64,000 bases of DNA from Streptomyces sp. LUP30 (GCF_001746365.1 NZ_MJAJ01000009.1:48810-112809); one strand, 5' to 3'; shown: positions 7,428 to 16,792, counted from the stretch's first letter. Numbers and translations are program-made. Notes: generated by a model not told the origin, from the sequence alone.

Positions 7428-8317
7428 CCGGCGTCCAGGTCGAGCTTCGCGCCGGCCTTGAGGATGTCGTCCTGGTGCTTGAGGATCACGCCGAGCGTCT
7501 CGCGGACGACGTCCTCGTCGAGGGTGTCGGCGCCGAGGGCGAGCAGGGTGCGCGCCCAGTCGATCGTCTCGGCGACGGAGGGCGCCTTGCGCAGGTCCAT
7601 GGCGCGCAGCGCGCCGACCACCCGGACCACCGACTCGGCCAGCGCCGCGCCGATCCCGGGCACCTTCAGCCGGACGATGCGCCGCTCCAACTCCTCCTCG
7701 GGGAAGCCGATGTGCAGGAACAGGCAGCGTCGGCGCAGCGCCTCGGACAGCTCCCGGCTCGCGTTGGAGGTGAGGACGACGAACGGGCGGCGGGTCGCGG
7801 TGACGGTGCCCAGCTCCGGGACGGTGATCTGGAAGTCGCTGAGCACCTCCAGGAGCAGTCCCTCCACCTCGACGTCGGCCTTGTCGGTCTCGTCGATCAG
7901 CAGGACGGTGGGCTGGTCGCCGCGGATCGCGGTCAGCAGCGGACGCGGGAGGAGGAACTCCTCGCTGAAGATGTCGGTGCGGGTCTCGTCCCAGGTCTCG
8001 CCGCGGCCGGCGCTGATGCGCAGCAACTGCTTGGCGTGGTTCCACTCGTACAGCGCCCGGGACTCGTCGACGCCCTCGTAGCACTGCAGCCGCACCAGCC
8101 GGGCCTGCGCCACCTGGGCAACGGCCTTGGCGAGTTCGGTCTTGCCGACCCCGGCGGGGCCCTCCACGAGCAGCGGCTTGCCGAGCCGGTCGGCGAGGAA
8201 GACGGTCGTCGCGACGGCGGGGGAGGCCAGGTAGCCGCTCTCCGCGAGGCGGGCGGAGACATCGTCGACGGATGTGAACAACGGGGCCTCCGAGCGGTCG
8301 GCGCGGGCTGCGGGCAT
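7424..8317 (-). CDS. MoxR-family AAA+ ATPase
   Basis: 297 residues from ATG 8317. Walker A GPAGVGKTE, Walker B VLLIDETDKAD, sensor-1 VVLTSNASRELSEALRRRCLF. Works with the coupled VWA protein, probably in protein or cofactor maturation. The start is uncertain. An in-frame ATG at 8359 would add 14 codons including the rare bldA-type TTA, but those codons have A/T third positions and look like promoter DNA (ATGACA at 8354-8359 as -35, TTAGAT near 8330-8335 as -10). A strong AAAGGAGG at 8349-8356 has no start codon at usable distance. Confidence 0.85.
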   Translation of the reverse strand: MPAARADRSEAPLFTSVDDVSARLAESGYLASPAVATTVFLADRLGKPLLVEGPAGVGKTELAKAVAQVAQARLVRLQCYEGVDESRALYEWNHAKQLLRISAGRGETWDETRTDIFSEEFLLPRPLLTAIRGDQPTVLLIDETDKADVEVEGLLLEVLSDFQITVPELGTVTATRRPFVVLTSNASRELSEALRRRCLFLHIGFPEEELERRIVRLKVPGIGAALAESVVRVVGALRAMDLRKAPSVAETIDWARTLLALGADTLDEDVVRETLGVILKHQDDILKAGAKLDLDAG

Positions 8318-8331
8318 GGTCGGGGCACTAT

Positions 8332-8346
8332 CTAAGCGCTTGTTCA
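8332..8346. promoter_or_regulatory. Palindromic site TAAGCGCTTG in the MoxR promoter
   Basis: AAGCGCTT is a perfect 8-bp palindrome inside CTAAGCGCTTGTTCA, lying between the -35-like ATGACA and the -10-like TTAGAT of the MoxR gene. From memory, CTAAGCGCTTG-type sites recur upstream of fatty-acid genes in Streptomyces under TetR-family control. A similar regulator may act here, but none is encoded nearby. Confidence 0.35.
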
Positions 8347-8403
8347 CCTCCTTTGTCATCAGATCGGGGACCGTTGTCAGTGGCGGGCGGTACGTTGCGG
8401 ATC

Positions 8404-8979
8404 ATGGGTGTTTATCTGGTGAGCGTGGACGCGCGGGAGTGGCTCGGGCAGCACGAGGGCGGGCACGGCGAGACCGCCGCCGCGCTGAACGAGGAGTTGC
8501 GGCGGCGCGGACAGCCGCCGTACCTGCCGGGAGAGCCCTCGGGCGCCGGGACCGGCTGGTTCGAGGAGAAGATGAGCCCGTCCATGGAGGGGTTCGCCGC
8601 ACTGTGCCGGGCGCATCTGACCCGGGCCGAGGAGGAGACCCTCTCGGGGTGGTCCGTCCTGGTGCCGCTCTTCCTCGACCAGGAGATCGAGCTGCCGATC
8701 GGCACGTCGTACAGCGATGAGACGCTGGTGGCGGGAGCGCCGCAGGTCCTCGCGATCGCGGAGCGGCTGGCCGCCGTCCTCGACCTGCCGCTGGACGCGA
8801 TACCGGCGACCGGGAACCTGGAACTGACGCTGTGGTTCCTGGACGGGCAAGGGCGTGAGGTCGCCACCGCCCGCCCCGGACCGTGGGCAGAGGACCTGGA
8901 CACCGCCTTCTACGTGGCGGTGTATCTGCGGGCGGCCCAGTACTCCCTGCGGCACGGCTGCCCGATGGTCTACTCCTGA
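8404..8979 (+). CDS. Conserved hypothetical protein
   Basis: 191 residues with no recognisable catalytic motif, signal peptide or membrane span. It begins MGVYLVSVDAREWLGQHEGG and contains LVPLFLDQEIELPIGTSYSDETLVAG and AFYVAVYLRAAQYSLRHGCPMVYS. It is well behaved as a coding sequence (strong G/C third positions) and is divergent from moxR. There is no Shine-Dalgarno before ATG 8404, but a -10-like TACGTT (8391-8396) sits seven bases before it, so the transcript may be leaderless. Function unknown. Confidence 0.7.
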   Translation: MGVYLVSVDAREWLGQHEGGHGETAAALNEELRRRGQPPYLPGEPSGAGTGWFEEKMSPSMEGFAALCRAHLTRAEEETLSGWSVLVPLFLDQEIELPIGTSYSDETLVAGAPQVLAIAERLAAVLDLPLDAIPATGNLELTLWFLDGQGREVATARPGPWAEDLDTAFYVAVYLRAAQYSLRHGCPMVYS

Positions 8980-9006
8980 GCACCGCTGGAGCCCCGCGAG
9001 CGGTGC
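8980..9006. terminator. Hairpin between convergent genes
   Basis: GCACCGCT (8980-8987) pairs perfectly with AGCGGTGC (8999-9006) over an 11-base loop, starting directly after the stop of the plus-strand gene and ending 17 bases before the lutC stop. Position fits a bidirectional terminator; there is no T-run, as is usual in this genus. Confidence 0.6.
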
Positions 9007-9022
9007 ACCGCACGCGCGTGGT

Positions 9023-9664
9023 TCAGCCGACCAGGATCACCTCCAGGGTGCGCGGACCGTGCACGCCCTCGACCCGGTCCAGCTCGATGTCGCTGGTCGC
9101 CGAGGGGCCGGAGATCCAGGTCAACGGACGTCCCGGATCGAGCCGTTCGAGGGCCTGCGGCACCGAGGACACCACCTGCTCGGGCACGCGCACCACGCAG
9201 ATGTGGTGATCGGGGACCAGGGTGATGCGGCGCCGGCCCTGGTCCGGTCCGCCGTCCAGCACGATCGTGCCGGTCTCGGCGACGGCCACCGCGCACGCCG
9301 TCACCACGCTGTCCACCTCGTCGAGTTCGTGCGCTCCGCTCTCCGCACGGTCCGCCACCCGCACGACGTCCGTCTCCGCCAGCCACGCCTCCTCGAGCCC
9401 GGACGGCACGAGCACGGTCGCCGCCTTCCGCTCCGCCAGCAACCGGGCCAAGAGGGAGGGCAGTCCGCCCTCTCCGCACCGGTGCACGATCGCCCGGTAG
9501 TCCGCCAGGTGCTCCGCCAGCAGCTCCACCGTCTCCTGCACGGTGCGCTCGCCGTGCTCGCGCAGATAGTCGCGCGCGACGGCGTTCTCGTACGGGGTGT
9601 CGTCCGGCGGCACGTCGGCCAGCGCGCGCCGCACCCGGCCCAGGATCAGTTCTCTGCTGCTCAC
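9023..9664 (-). CDS. lutC: Lactate utilization protein C (LutC/YkgG)
   Basis: 213 residues, LUD domain: SSRELILGRVRRAL at the N-terminus and AVAETGTIVLDGGPDQGRRRITLVPDHHICVV. It is the third gene of a lutABC set; GTG 9664 overlaps the lutB stop by 4 bp. LutC is a subunit of the LutABC iron-sulphur complex that oxidises L-lactate to pyruvate in Bacillus. In this window the complex would consume lactate made by the upstream rhamnose pathway. The gene ends beside the terminator at 8980-9006. Confidence 0.9.
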   Translation of the reverse strand: MSSRELILGRVRRALADVPPDDTPYENAVARDYLREHGERTVQETVELLAEHLADYRAIVHRCGEGGLPSLLARLLAERKAATVLVPSGLEEAWLAETDVVRVADRAESGAHELDEVDSVVTACAVAVAETGTIVLDGGPDQGRRRITLVPDHHICVVRVPEQVVSSVPQALERLDPGRPLTWISGPSATSDIELDRVEGVHGPRTLEVILVG

Positions 9665-11163
9665 TTCGCCGTTCCCTCCTCGGTGGTGCCGCCGTTCGTA
9701 CGCTGCCACCAGTCGCGGAACGGCTCCGCGGGCACGGCCGGCAGATCGCGCGCGGCGCTCCACGCCCTGCCGGGGCCGGGCAGGGTCCGGGGATGCAGAC
9801 CGCGCGTGCGCGACGCCAGTCGCTGTCCGGCGCGCAGGGCGCCGGGGCGGGAGAACGCCCAACGTGCGGCCCGCATCGCCGCCCGCTCGGCGGCGTGCCC
9901 CTTGGCCGGCTTCAGCACAACCCTGTTGCCCGCTCGCGTGACCGGGCCGCCCTCGACGACGCGCTCGCGCAGGTGCACCAGGACCTCCGGGATGTCGATC
10001 GCGACCGGACACACCTCGTAGCAGGCGCCGCACAGCGAGGAGGCGTACGGCAGCGAGGCGTCGATCTCGCTCGCGGTACCGCGGAGCTGCGGGCTGAGGA
10101 TCGCGCCGATCGGGCCCGGGTACACCGAGCCGTAGGCGTGGCCGCCGGCCCGCTCGTACACCGGGCACACGTTCAGACAGGCCGAGCAGCGGATGCAGCG
10201 CAGCGCCTGGCGGCCGACCTCGTCGGCGAGGGTGTCGGTGCGGCCGTTGTCCAGCAGCACCAGGTGGAAGGTCCGCGGCCCGTCGCCCTCCCCGGCGTGG
10301 CCGTCCCGCGTGCCGGTCCACGTCGACGTGTACGGGTTCATGCGCTCGGCCGTCGAGGAGCGGGGCAGCGTCTGGAGGAAGACCTCCAGGTCGCGCCAGG
10401 TCGGCACGATCTTCTCGATCCCGACGACGGAGATCAGCGTCTCCGGCAGGGTGAGGCACATGCGGCCGTTGCCCTCGGACTCGACGACGACCAGGGTGCC
10501 GGTCTCGGCGACCATGAAGTTCGCGCCGGAGATCCCTACCTTCGCCCGCAGGAACTTCTCGCGCAGATGCAGCCGGGCCGCCTCGGCGAGCTCGGCGGGC
10601 GTGTCGGTGAGGCCCTCCGGAGCAGGACGGCCCCACTCGCTCATCTCCGCCCGGAAGATGTCCCGGATCTCGCCCCGGTTGCGGTGGATGGCCGGGACCA
10701 GGATGTGCGAGGGGCGGTCCTTGCCCAACTGCACGATCAGCTCGGCGAGATCGGTCTCGTAGGCCCGGATGCCCTCGGCCTCCAGCGCCTCGTTGAGCCC
10801 GATCTCCTGCGTCGCCATGGACTTGACCTTGACGACCTCCGACTCGCCCGTCTCCTTGACCAGACGGGTGACGATCCGGTTCGCCTCGTCCGCGTCCGCC
10901 GCCCAGTGGACCGTGCCGCCGGCCGCGGTGACCGCCGCCTCCAACTGCACGAGGTACTGGTCGAGCCGGCGCAGGGTGTGGTCCTTGATCTGCCGGCCCG
11001 CCTCCCGCAGTTCCGCCCAGTCGGACACCTCCGCCACCGCCGCCGCGCGCTTGGCGCGGATGGTGTGCGTGGCGTGCCGCAGATTGCCGCGCAGGGTGGG
11101 GTTGGCGACCGCCTCGCGCGCCGCCTTCGGAAACGCCGGCATCCCGACGAACGTCCCGCTCAC
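9661..11163 (-). CDS. lutB: Lactate utilization protein B (LutB), Fe-S subunit
   Basis: 500 residues. An N-terminal LUD domain contains SGANFMVAETGTLVVVESEGNGR. A central ferredoxin-like region carries two cluster motifs, CIRCSACLNVCPVY and CGACYEVCPV, for two 4Fe-4S clusters. The C-terminal part is a basic Lut-type tail. Cytoplasmic, no membrane span. GTG 11163 overlaps the lutA stop by 4 bp. Length and motif order match LutB. It is the electron-transfer subunit of the L-lactate oxidising complex; the electron acceptor is not obvious from the locus. Confidence 0.92.
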   Translation of the reverse strand: MSGTFVGMPAFPKAAREAVANPTLRGNLRHATHTIRAKRAAAVAEVSDWAELREAGRQIKDHTLRRLDQYLVQLEAAVTAAGGTVHWAADADEANRIVTRLVKETGESEVVKVKSMATQEIGLNEALEAEGIRAYETDLAELIVQLGKDRPSHILVPAIHRNRGEIRDIFRAEMSEWGRPAPEGLTDTPAELAEAARLHLREKFLRAKVGISGANFMVAETGTLVVVESEGNGRMCLTLPETLISVVGIEKIVPTWRDLEVFLQTLPRSSTAERMNPYTSTWTGTRDGHAGEGDGPRTFHLVLLDNGRTDTLADEVGRQALRCIRCSACLNVCPVYERAGGHAYGSVYPGPIGAILSPQLRGTASEIDASLPYASSLCGACYEVCPVAIDIPEVLVHLRERVVEGGPVTRAGNRVVLKPAKGHAAERAAMRAARWAFSRPGALRAGQRLASRTRGLHPRTLPGPGRAWSAARDLPAVPAEPFRDWWQRTNGGTTEEGTAK

Positions 11164-11915
11164 AGTGCCCGCTCCCGTTCCGTGCTCGCCAGGATCTCCG
11201 CGATGTGCACCGGCCGCATGCCGGTCCGCAGCCGGGTCATGGTCCCGCCGATGTGCATCAGACACGAGTTGTCGGCCGCGCACAGCACCTGAGCGCCCGT
11301 CGATTCGGCGTTGCGCACCTTGTCGGCGCCCATCGCCGCCGAGACGTCCGCGTTCTTCAGCGCGAAGGTGCCGCCGAAGCCGCAGCACTCGTCGGCCCCC
11401 GGCAGTTCGACCAGCTCCAGACCCCCGACGGCCTGGAGCAGCCGCCGGGGCCGGTCCCCGAGCCCCAGTCCGCGCAGCCCGTGACAGGTCGGGTGGTAGG
11501 TCACCGTGTGGGGGTAGTACGCGCCGACGTCGGTCACTCCGAGCACGTCCACCAGGAACTCGGTGAGCTCGTAGGTCTTCGGGACCACCGGGGCCAGCGT
11601 GGCGGCCAGCGCGTCTCCGCGCCCCTCGGCCCGGGCGCGCTCGCCCATCCGCGGATACAGCTCCCGCACCATCGCCCCGCACGATCCGGACGGCGTCACG
11701 ATGGCCTCGTACTCTCCGAAGACATCGGAGAAATGACGGGCCAGTGGCTCGGCCTCATGGCGGTAACCGGTGTTGTAGTGCGCCTGACCGCAGCAGGTCT
11801 GCGCCATCGGGAAGTCGACCTCCACCCCCAGCCTGGTCAGCAGTTTCACCACGGCACGGCCGGTGTCGGGATAGAGCGTGTCGTTGACACAGGTCAGGAA
11901 CAGTGCGACACGCAT
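11160..11915 (-). CDS. lutA: Lactate utilization protein A (LutA), cysteine-rich CCG subunit
   Basis: 251 residues with paired cysteine-rich (CCG) domains: MAQTCCGQAHYNTG and SGSCGAMV in the first half, YHPTCHGLRGLG and ADECCGFGGTFALKN in the second. These domains resemble the GlpC/HdrB hydrophobic iron-sulphur subunits. ATG 11915 follows AAGGAG. First gene of lutABC, 74 bp downstream of rhamnulokinase on the same strand, with a FadR-like palindrome in between. It could therefore be read through from the rha operon or start from its own promoter. Confidence 0.92.
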   Translation of the reverse strand: MRVALFLTCVNDTLYPDTGRAVVKLLTRLGVEVDFPMAQTCCGQAHYNTGYRHEAEPLARHFSDVFGEYEAIVTPSGSCGAMVRELYPRMGERARAEGRGDALAATLAPVVPKTYELTEFLVDVLGVTDVGAYYPHTVTYHPTCHGLRGLGLGDRPRRLLQAVGGLELVELPGADECCGFGGTFALKNADVSAAMGADKVRNAESTGAQVLCAADNSCLMHIGGTMTRLRTGMRPVHIAEILASTERERAL

Positions 11916-11934
11916 CGCGGCTCCTTGAGGTAGA

Positions 11935-11945
11935 TCATCGGATGA
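11935..11945. promoter_or_regulatory. GntR/FadR-type operator candidate before lutA
   Basis: TCATC-G-GATGA, a perfect palindrome with a single-base centre, 20 bases upstream of the lutA start. The shape resembles FadR-subfamily GntR operators, and lactate-responsive regulators (LutR, LldR) belong to that subfamily. No GntR gene is present in the window, so the regulator would be encoded elsewhere. Confidence 0.45.
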
Positions 11946-11989
11946 GTGAAGAGTAGACCGGCGCGGCGCTCCGGGGGGAGACCCCCGGT

Positions 11990-13435
11990 TCAGCGCACGG
12001 TGAGCCGGGCCTCCGCCTCCCGCCACCGCTCGGCGTCTCCCCGCGGCTCGTAGCGCGTCAGCGGCTGCGTACGGGCCAGCAGCCGGCGCATGTCGGCGCG
12101 GTCGCCGGCCAGGCCGTGGGCCCGTGCCTGAACGAGCACGTTGCCGAGAGCCGCGGCCTCCGTGGGACCGGCCACCACCGGCAGCCCGCAGGCGTCTGCG
12201 GTCAGCCGGCACAGCAGCGCGTTGCGGTTGCCGCCGCCGACGATGTGGACGACGTCGACGGGGTGGTCCGCGAGTCGCTGGGCGTCGGCGATCGCCCGCC
12301 GGTGCGCGAGGGCCAGGGAGTCGAGGATGCAGCGGGTGATCTCGCCGGGCGTGCGCGGAACCGGCTGCCCCGACGCCCGGCACGCCTCGGCGATCCGCTC
12401 CGGCATCCGCCCGGGCGCGAGGAAGGCGGCGTCGCCCGCGTCGACGACCGAGCGCAGGGCCGGTGCGGCGGCCGCGTCCCGCAGCAGTCCGCCCAGGTCC
12501 GGGTCGCCCCAGGCGCGTACGCATTCCTGGAGCAGCCACAGTCCCATGATGTTGCGCAGGTAGCGGACCGTGCCGTCCAGCCCCAGCTCATTGGTGAAGT
12601 TGGCGGCGCGGCTGTCCTCGCTGAGCACGGGCGCCGTCAGCTCCAGTCCGGCCAGCGACCAGGTGCCGGTGCAGATGTAGGCGAAGTGCTCGCCGACGGC
12701 CGGGACGGCTGCCACGGCGGACGCGGTGTCGTGCGAGCCGACCGTGGTCACCGGCACCGGGCCGGTCAGCCCCGTCTCCTCCAGCACCTGGGACCGCAGC
12801 AGTCCCGCCGGGTCGCCGGGCCGCCGCAGCGGGGCGAACAGCGTCAGGTCGATGCCGAGCCGCTCGGCGACGCCGTGGGACCAGTCGCCCGTGCGGGGGT
12901 CGATCAGCTGGGTCGTGGAGGCGTTGGTCAGCTCGGTGCCCTGCTCGCCCGTCAGCCAATAGGACAGCAGGTCGGGAATGAGCAACAGCCGTCGTGCCTG
13001 GGCCAGTTGAGCCGTGGAAGCCGCGGCCTTCAACTGGTAGAGGGTGTTGAAGGGCGCGTACTGCAGGCCCGTCGCCGCGTACAGCTCGGCCGCCGGCACG
13101 GTGGCCCACACCTTCTCGGCGACGCCCTCGGTGCGCGCGTCACGGTAGTGCACCGGGTTGCCGAGCAGGGCCCCGTCGGCGTCCAGCAGCCCGTAGTCCA
13201 CGGCCCAGCTGTCGATGCCGACGGAGTCCACCCGACCGGCCGCCCGCAGCCCGTCCAGCACGCCCCCGTACAGGGACAGCACATCCCAGCGCAGCCCCTC
13301 CGGCACCCGGACCGGCCGGTTGGGGAAGCGGTGGGCCTCCGTCAGCTCCAGCGAGTCCGGGCCGACCCGGCCGACCATGACGCGTCCGCTGGACGCGCCG
13401 AGGTCGACGGCGGCGTACGACTTCACGGCCGTCAC
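11990..13435 (-). CDS. rhaB: L-rhamnulokinase
   Basis: 481 residues, FGGY sugar-kinase fold: N-terminal phosphate motif AAVDLGASSGRVMVG, GIDSWAVDYGLLD, TVGSHDTASAVAAVP, and C-terminal VHIVGGGNRNALLCRLTADACGLPVVAGP. Phosphorylates L-rhamnulose to L-rhamnulose-1-phosphate with ATP in the cytoplasm. Length is close to that of RhaB enzymes (about 490). GTG 13435 overlaps the upstream aldolase/dehydrogenase stop by 4 bp (GTGA), so the two are coupled. The rhamnose assignment over other FGGY kinases rests on RhaB-like motifs plus the neighbouring isomerase, aldolase and mutarotase. Confidence 0.9.
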   Translation of the reverse strand: MTAVKSYAAVDLGASSGRVMVGRVGPDSLELTEAHRFPNRPVRVPEGLRWDVLSLYGGVLDGLRAAGRVDSVGIDSWAVDYGLLDADGALLGNPVHYRDARTEGVAEKVWATVPAAELYAATGLQYAPFNTLYQLKAAASTAQLAQARRLLLIPDLLSYWLTGEQGTELTNASTTQLIDPRTGDWSHGVAERLGIDLTLFAPLRRPGDPAGLLRSQVLEETGLTGPVPVTTVGSHDTASAVAAVPAVGEHFAYICTGTWSLAGLELTAPVLSEDSRAANFTNELGLDGTVRYLRNIMGLWLLQECVRAWGDPDLGGLLRDAAAAPALRSVVDAGDAAFLAPGRMPERIAEACRASGQPVPRTPGEITRCILDSLALAHRRAIADAQRLADHPVDVVHIVGGGNRNALLCRLTADACGLPVVAGPTEAAALGNVLVQARAHGLAGDRADMRRLLARTQPLTRYEPRGDAERWREAEARLTVR

Positions 13436-15471
13436 CGGAGGAAGGCGGCCGCCACACCCGCGTCGACGGGGACGTGCAGCCCGGTGGTGTGGGTGAGCTC
13501 GCCGCCGGTCAGCGCGAACACGGCGTTGGCGACGTGCTCGGGCAGCACCTCGCGCTTGAGGATGGTCCGCTGCGCGTAGAACTCTCCCAGCTTGTCCTCC
13601 TCCACCCCGTACACGGCCGCGCGCTGGGCGCCCCAGCCGCCGGCGAAGATGCCGGATCCGCGCACCACGCCGTCGGGGTTGACGCCGTTGACGCGGATGC
13701 CGTGCTCGCCCAGCTCGGCGGCGAGCAGGCGGACCTGGTGGGCCTGGTCGGCCTTGGTGGCGGAGTAGGCGATGTTGTTCGGTCCGGCGAAGACGGCGTT
13801 CTTCGACGCGATGTAGACGATGTCGCCGCCCAGCTTCTGCGCGATCATCACCCGGGCCGCCTCACGCGAGACGAGGAAGGAGCCGCGGGCCATGATGTCG
13901 TGCTGCAGGTCCCAGTCCCGGGCCGAGGTCTCCAGCAGCGGCTTGGAGATGGAGATGCCGGCGTTGTTGACCACCAGGTCGACCCCGCCGAAGGCGAGCG
14001 CGGCGGTCTCGAAGGCGCGGGCGATCTGCTCCTCGGACGTCACGTCGACGGTGACGGCCACCGCCTTGTCGGCGCCGCCGAGCTCCTCGGCGACGGCGGC
14101 AGCGTTCTCGGCGTTCAGATCGGCGACGACGACGCAGGCGCCCTCGGCGGACAGCCGGTGCGCGATCGCCTTGCCGATCCCGCTGCCGCCGCCGGTCACC
14201 AGGGCCACGCGGGTGGCCAGGGGCTTGGGCTTCGGCATCCGCTGGAGTTTGGCCTCTTCCAGGGCCCAGTACTCGATGCGGAACTTCTCCGACTCCTCGA
14301 TCGGCGCGTACGACGACACCGACTCGGCGCCCCGCATCACATTGATCGCGTTGACGTAGAACTCGCCGGCGACCCGGGCCGTCTGCTTGTCCTTGCCGAA
14401 GGAGAACATGCCCACGCCCGGCACCAGCACGATCGCCGGGTCGGCGCCGCGCATGGCGGGGGAGCCCGGCTCGGCGTGCCGGGTGTAGTAGGCGGCGTAC
14501 TCCTCGCGGTACTCGGCGTGCAGCTCCGCCAGCCGGGCGACGGCGTCCTCCAGCGCGGCGGTGGGGGGCAGGTCCAGGACGAGCGGCCGCACCTTGGTGC
14601 GCAGGAAGTGGTCCGGGCAGGAGGTGCCGAGCGCGGCGAGCCGTGGGTGCTCGGCCCGCGCCACGAAGTCCAGCACGGCGTCGGAGTCGGTGAAGTGCCC
14701 GACCTGGGGCCGGTCCCGGGAGGCGATCGCCCGCACGTGCGGGGCGAGAGCGGCGGCCCGTCGCCGGCGCTCGTCCTCGGGCAGTGCCTCGTACCCGGCG
14801 ACGACCGGTCCGAAGGGCTCGGCCTTCCCCTTCTCCGCCAGGAAGGCCTCGGCGGTGCGGATGATGTGCAGCGAGTTGCGCTCGCACTCCTCGGCGCTCT
14901 CGCCCCAGGCGGTGATCCCGTGGCCGCCCAGCACCACGCCGATGGCCTGCGGGTTGGCCTCCTTGATGGCGGCGACGTCCAGGCCGAGCTGGAAGCCGGG
15001 CCTGCGCCACGGCACCCAGGCGACGGCGTCGCCGAAGCACTCGGCGGTCAGTTTCTCCCCGTCCGCCGCGCAGGCGAGCGCGATCCCGGAGTCCGGGTGC
15101 AGGTGGTCGACGTGGGCGGCGTCGACGAGCCCGTGCATGGCGGTGTCGATGGACGGAGCCGCCCCGCCCTTGCCGTGCAGGCAGTAGTCGAACGCGGCGA
15201 CCATCTCGTCCTCGCGTTCGACGCCGGGGTAGACGTCGACGAGGCCGCGCAGCCGGTCCAGCCGCAGCACGGCGAGCCCGGCCTCGGTGAGCGTGCCGAG
15301 GTCGCCGCCCGACCCCTTCACCCACATCAGCTCGACGTCCCGACCGGTCACGGGATCGATGTCGGCGCCCTTGGCGGAAGCGTTGCCGCCGGCGTAGTTG
15401 GTGTTACGGGGATCGGCGCCGAGCCGACGGGACCGACCGAGGAGAGCGGCGGCTTCGGGGTGGGTGGTCAT
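13432..15471 (-). CDS. rhaEW: Bifunctional L-rhamnulose-1-phosphate aldolase / L-lactaldehyde dehydrogenase
   Basis: 679 residues. Residues about 1-400 are a class II (zinc) aldolase domain, with metal-site histidines in VDHLHPDSG and LGGHGITAWG. Residues about 415-679 are a short-chain dehydrogenase, with TGGGSGIGKA for NAD and a catalytic Ser/Tyr/Lys set in IASKNAV and IAYSATKADQ. The aldolase cleaves rhamnulose-1-phosphate to DHAP and L-lactaldehyde; the SDR domain oxidises lactaldehyde to L-lactate. This RhaEW (YuxG-type) fusion is known from Bacillus, Chloroflexi and actinobacteria. ATG 15471 follows AAGGGA. Lactate output explains the lut genes downstream. Confidence 0.92.
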   Translation of the reverse strand: MTTHPEAAALLGRSRRLGADPRNTNYAGGNASAKGADIDPVTGRDVELMWVKGSGGDLGTLTEAGLAVLRLDRLRGLVDVYPGVEREDEMVAAFDYCLHGKGGAAPSIDTAMHGLVDAAHVDHLHPDSGIALACAADGEKLTAECFGDAVAWVPWRRPGFQLGLDVAAIKEANPQAIGVVLGGHGITAWGESAEECERNSLHIIRTAEAFLAEKGKAEPFGPVVAGYEALPEDERRRRAAALAPHVRAIASRDRPQVGHFTDSDAVLDFVARAEHPRLAALGTSCPDHFLRTKVRPLVLDLPPTAALEDAVARLAELHAEYREEYAAYYTRHAEPGSPAMRGADPAIVLVPGVGMFSFGKDKQTARVAGEFYVNAINVMRGAESVSSYAPIEESEKFRIEYWALEEAKLQRMPKPKPLATRVALVTGGGSGIGKAIAHRLSAEGACVVVADLNAENAAAVAEELGGADKAVAVTVDVTSEEQIARAFETAALAFGGVDLVVNNAGISISKPLLETSARDWDLQHDIMARGSFLVSREAARVMIAQKLGGDIVYIASKNAVFAGPNNIAYSATKADQAHQVRLLAAELGEHGIRVNGVNPDGVVRGSGIFAGGWGAQRAAVYGVEEDKLGEFYAQRTILKREVLPEHVANAVFALTGGELTHTTGLHVPVDAGVAAAFLR

Positions 15472-15613
15472 GCGGATTCCCTTACTTCTCGAACGTGGGC
15501 GACGGAGCGCGCCCCGGGGGGGCGGGGGGCTGTATCGATGTGCGGCTCCCGCCGCGCGGGCGCGACCAGCCACGACGGGCCGCAGTCCGCGACGGACAGG
15601 CGACGGCGGACGC

Positions 15614-16792
15614 TTACGCCCCCCACCCGGCCTGCTCCCCGCCGACCCGCTCGGCAACGATCTTCTCGGCGTACCCGGACGCCCGGTACGCGGCCATCGG
15701 GTCGGGGTCCAGCCCCGTCTCCTCCCGCACCTCACGCAGCAGCGGTCGCACGTCCGTGTTGTACGCGTCCATCAGCACGGCGTTGGCCTCCAGCACATCC
15801 CCCGAAGCCTGTGCGGCGGCCAGCGCCGAGCGGTCGACGAGCAGCGCCTTGGCCGTCGCCTCCTGCACGTTCATCACGGAGCGGATGATCGCCGGGATCT
15901 TGGCCTCGATGTTGTGGCACTGGTCGAGCATGAACGCCACGTCGGCGCTGAACCCGCCCCCGCGCACGACCTCGTACATGATCCGGAACAGCTGGAAGGG
16001 GTCGGCGGCGCCGACCATGAGGTCGTCGTCGGCGTAGAAGCGCGAGTTGAAGTCGAACCCGCCGAGCTTGCCCTCGCGCAGCAGCGTGGCGACGATGAAC
16101 TCGATGTTGGTCCCGGGCGCGTGGTGTCCCGTGTCGACCACGACCTGCGCCTTCGGGCCCAGCTTCAGACAGTGCGCGTACGCCGTTCCCCAGTCCGGCA
16201 CGTCCGTCGAGTAGAAGGCCGGCTCGAAGAACTTGTACTCCAGCAGCATCCGCTGCCCGTCGCCGAGCCGCGCGTACACCTCGGCCAGGCCCTCGGCCAG
16301 CCGGTCCTGCCGTGCACGGAGGTCGTCCTGGCCGGGATAGTTGGTCCCGTCGGCGAACCACAGCTTCAGATCGGCCGAGCCCGTCGCGTCCATGATGTCG
16401 ACGCACTCCAGCAGATGACCGACGGCCTTGCGCCGGACCGCGGCCTCCGGGTGGCAGATGCTGCCGAGCTTGTAGGCGTCGTCCTGGAAGGTGTTGGAGT
16501 TGATCGCCCCCAGCTTCACGCCCCGGTCCTCGGCATGTTTCGCAAGTGCGGAGTAGTCCTCCACTTTGTCCCACGGGATGTGCAGCGCGACGGTGGGGGC
16601 CACGCCGGTGAACGCGTGCACCTGTGCGGCGTCGTCCAGCTTCTCCTGCGGGGTGCGGGGGACGCCCTGCTGGGCGAACACCTTGAACCGGGTCCCCGAG
16701 TTCCCGTACGCCCACGACGGTGTCTCGACGGCCTGGGTCTTCAGCGCGGCCTTCACCGCTGCGAGGTCGGTCACTTCGGGCTCCTGTGACAT
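15614..16792 (-). CDS. rhaI: L-rhamnose isomerase
   Basis: 392 residues, xylose-isomerase-like TIM barrel of the RhaI (not E. coli RhaA) type: [88 protein letters not shown] and [22 protein letters not shown], carrying the Glu/Asp/His metal ligands. Converts L-rhamnose to L-rhamnulose. First gene of the minus-strand rha operon, 142 bp before the aldolase gene. Its promoter (TTGACA, 17-bp spacer, TAGCTT) and a LacI-like operator lie just upstream. Confidence 0.92.
   Translation of the reverse strand: MSQEPEVTDLAAVKAALKTQAVETPSWAYGNSGTRFKVFAQQGVPRTPQEKLDDAAQVHAFTGVAPTVALHIPWDKVEDYSALAKHAEDRGVKLGAINSNTFQDDAYKLGSICHPEAAVRRKAVGHLLECVDIMDATGSADLKLWFADGTNYPGQDDLRARQDRLAEGLAEVYARLGDGQRMLLEYKFFEPAFYSTDVPDWGTAYAHCLKLGPKAQVVVDTGHHAPGTNIEFIVATLLREGKLGGFDFNSRFYADDDLMVGAADPFQLFRIMYEVVRGGGFSADVAFMLDQCHNIEAKIPAIIRSVMNVQEATAKALLVDRSALAAAQASGDVLEANAVLMDAYNTDVRPLLREVREETGLDPDPMAAYRASGYAEKIVAERVGGEQAGWGA

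Noticed and set aside
15535..15613. Coding sequence in the aldolase-isomerase gap
   Set aside because: The 142-bp gap shows no start with a ribosome binding site and no family features; antisense frames across the region are low complexity.
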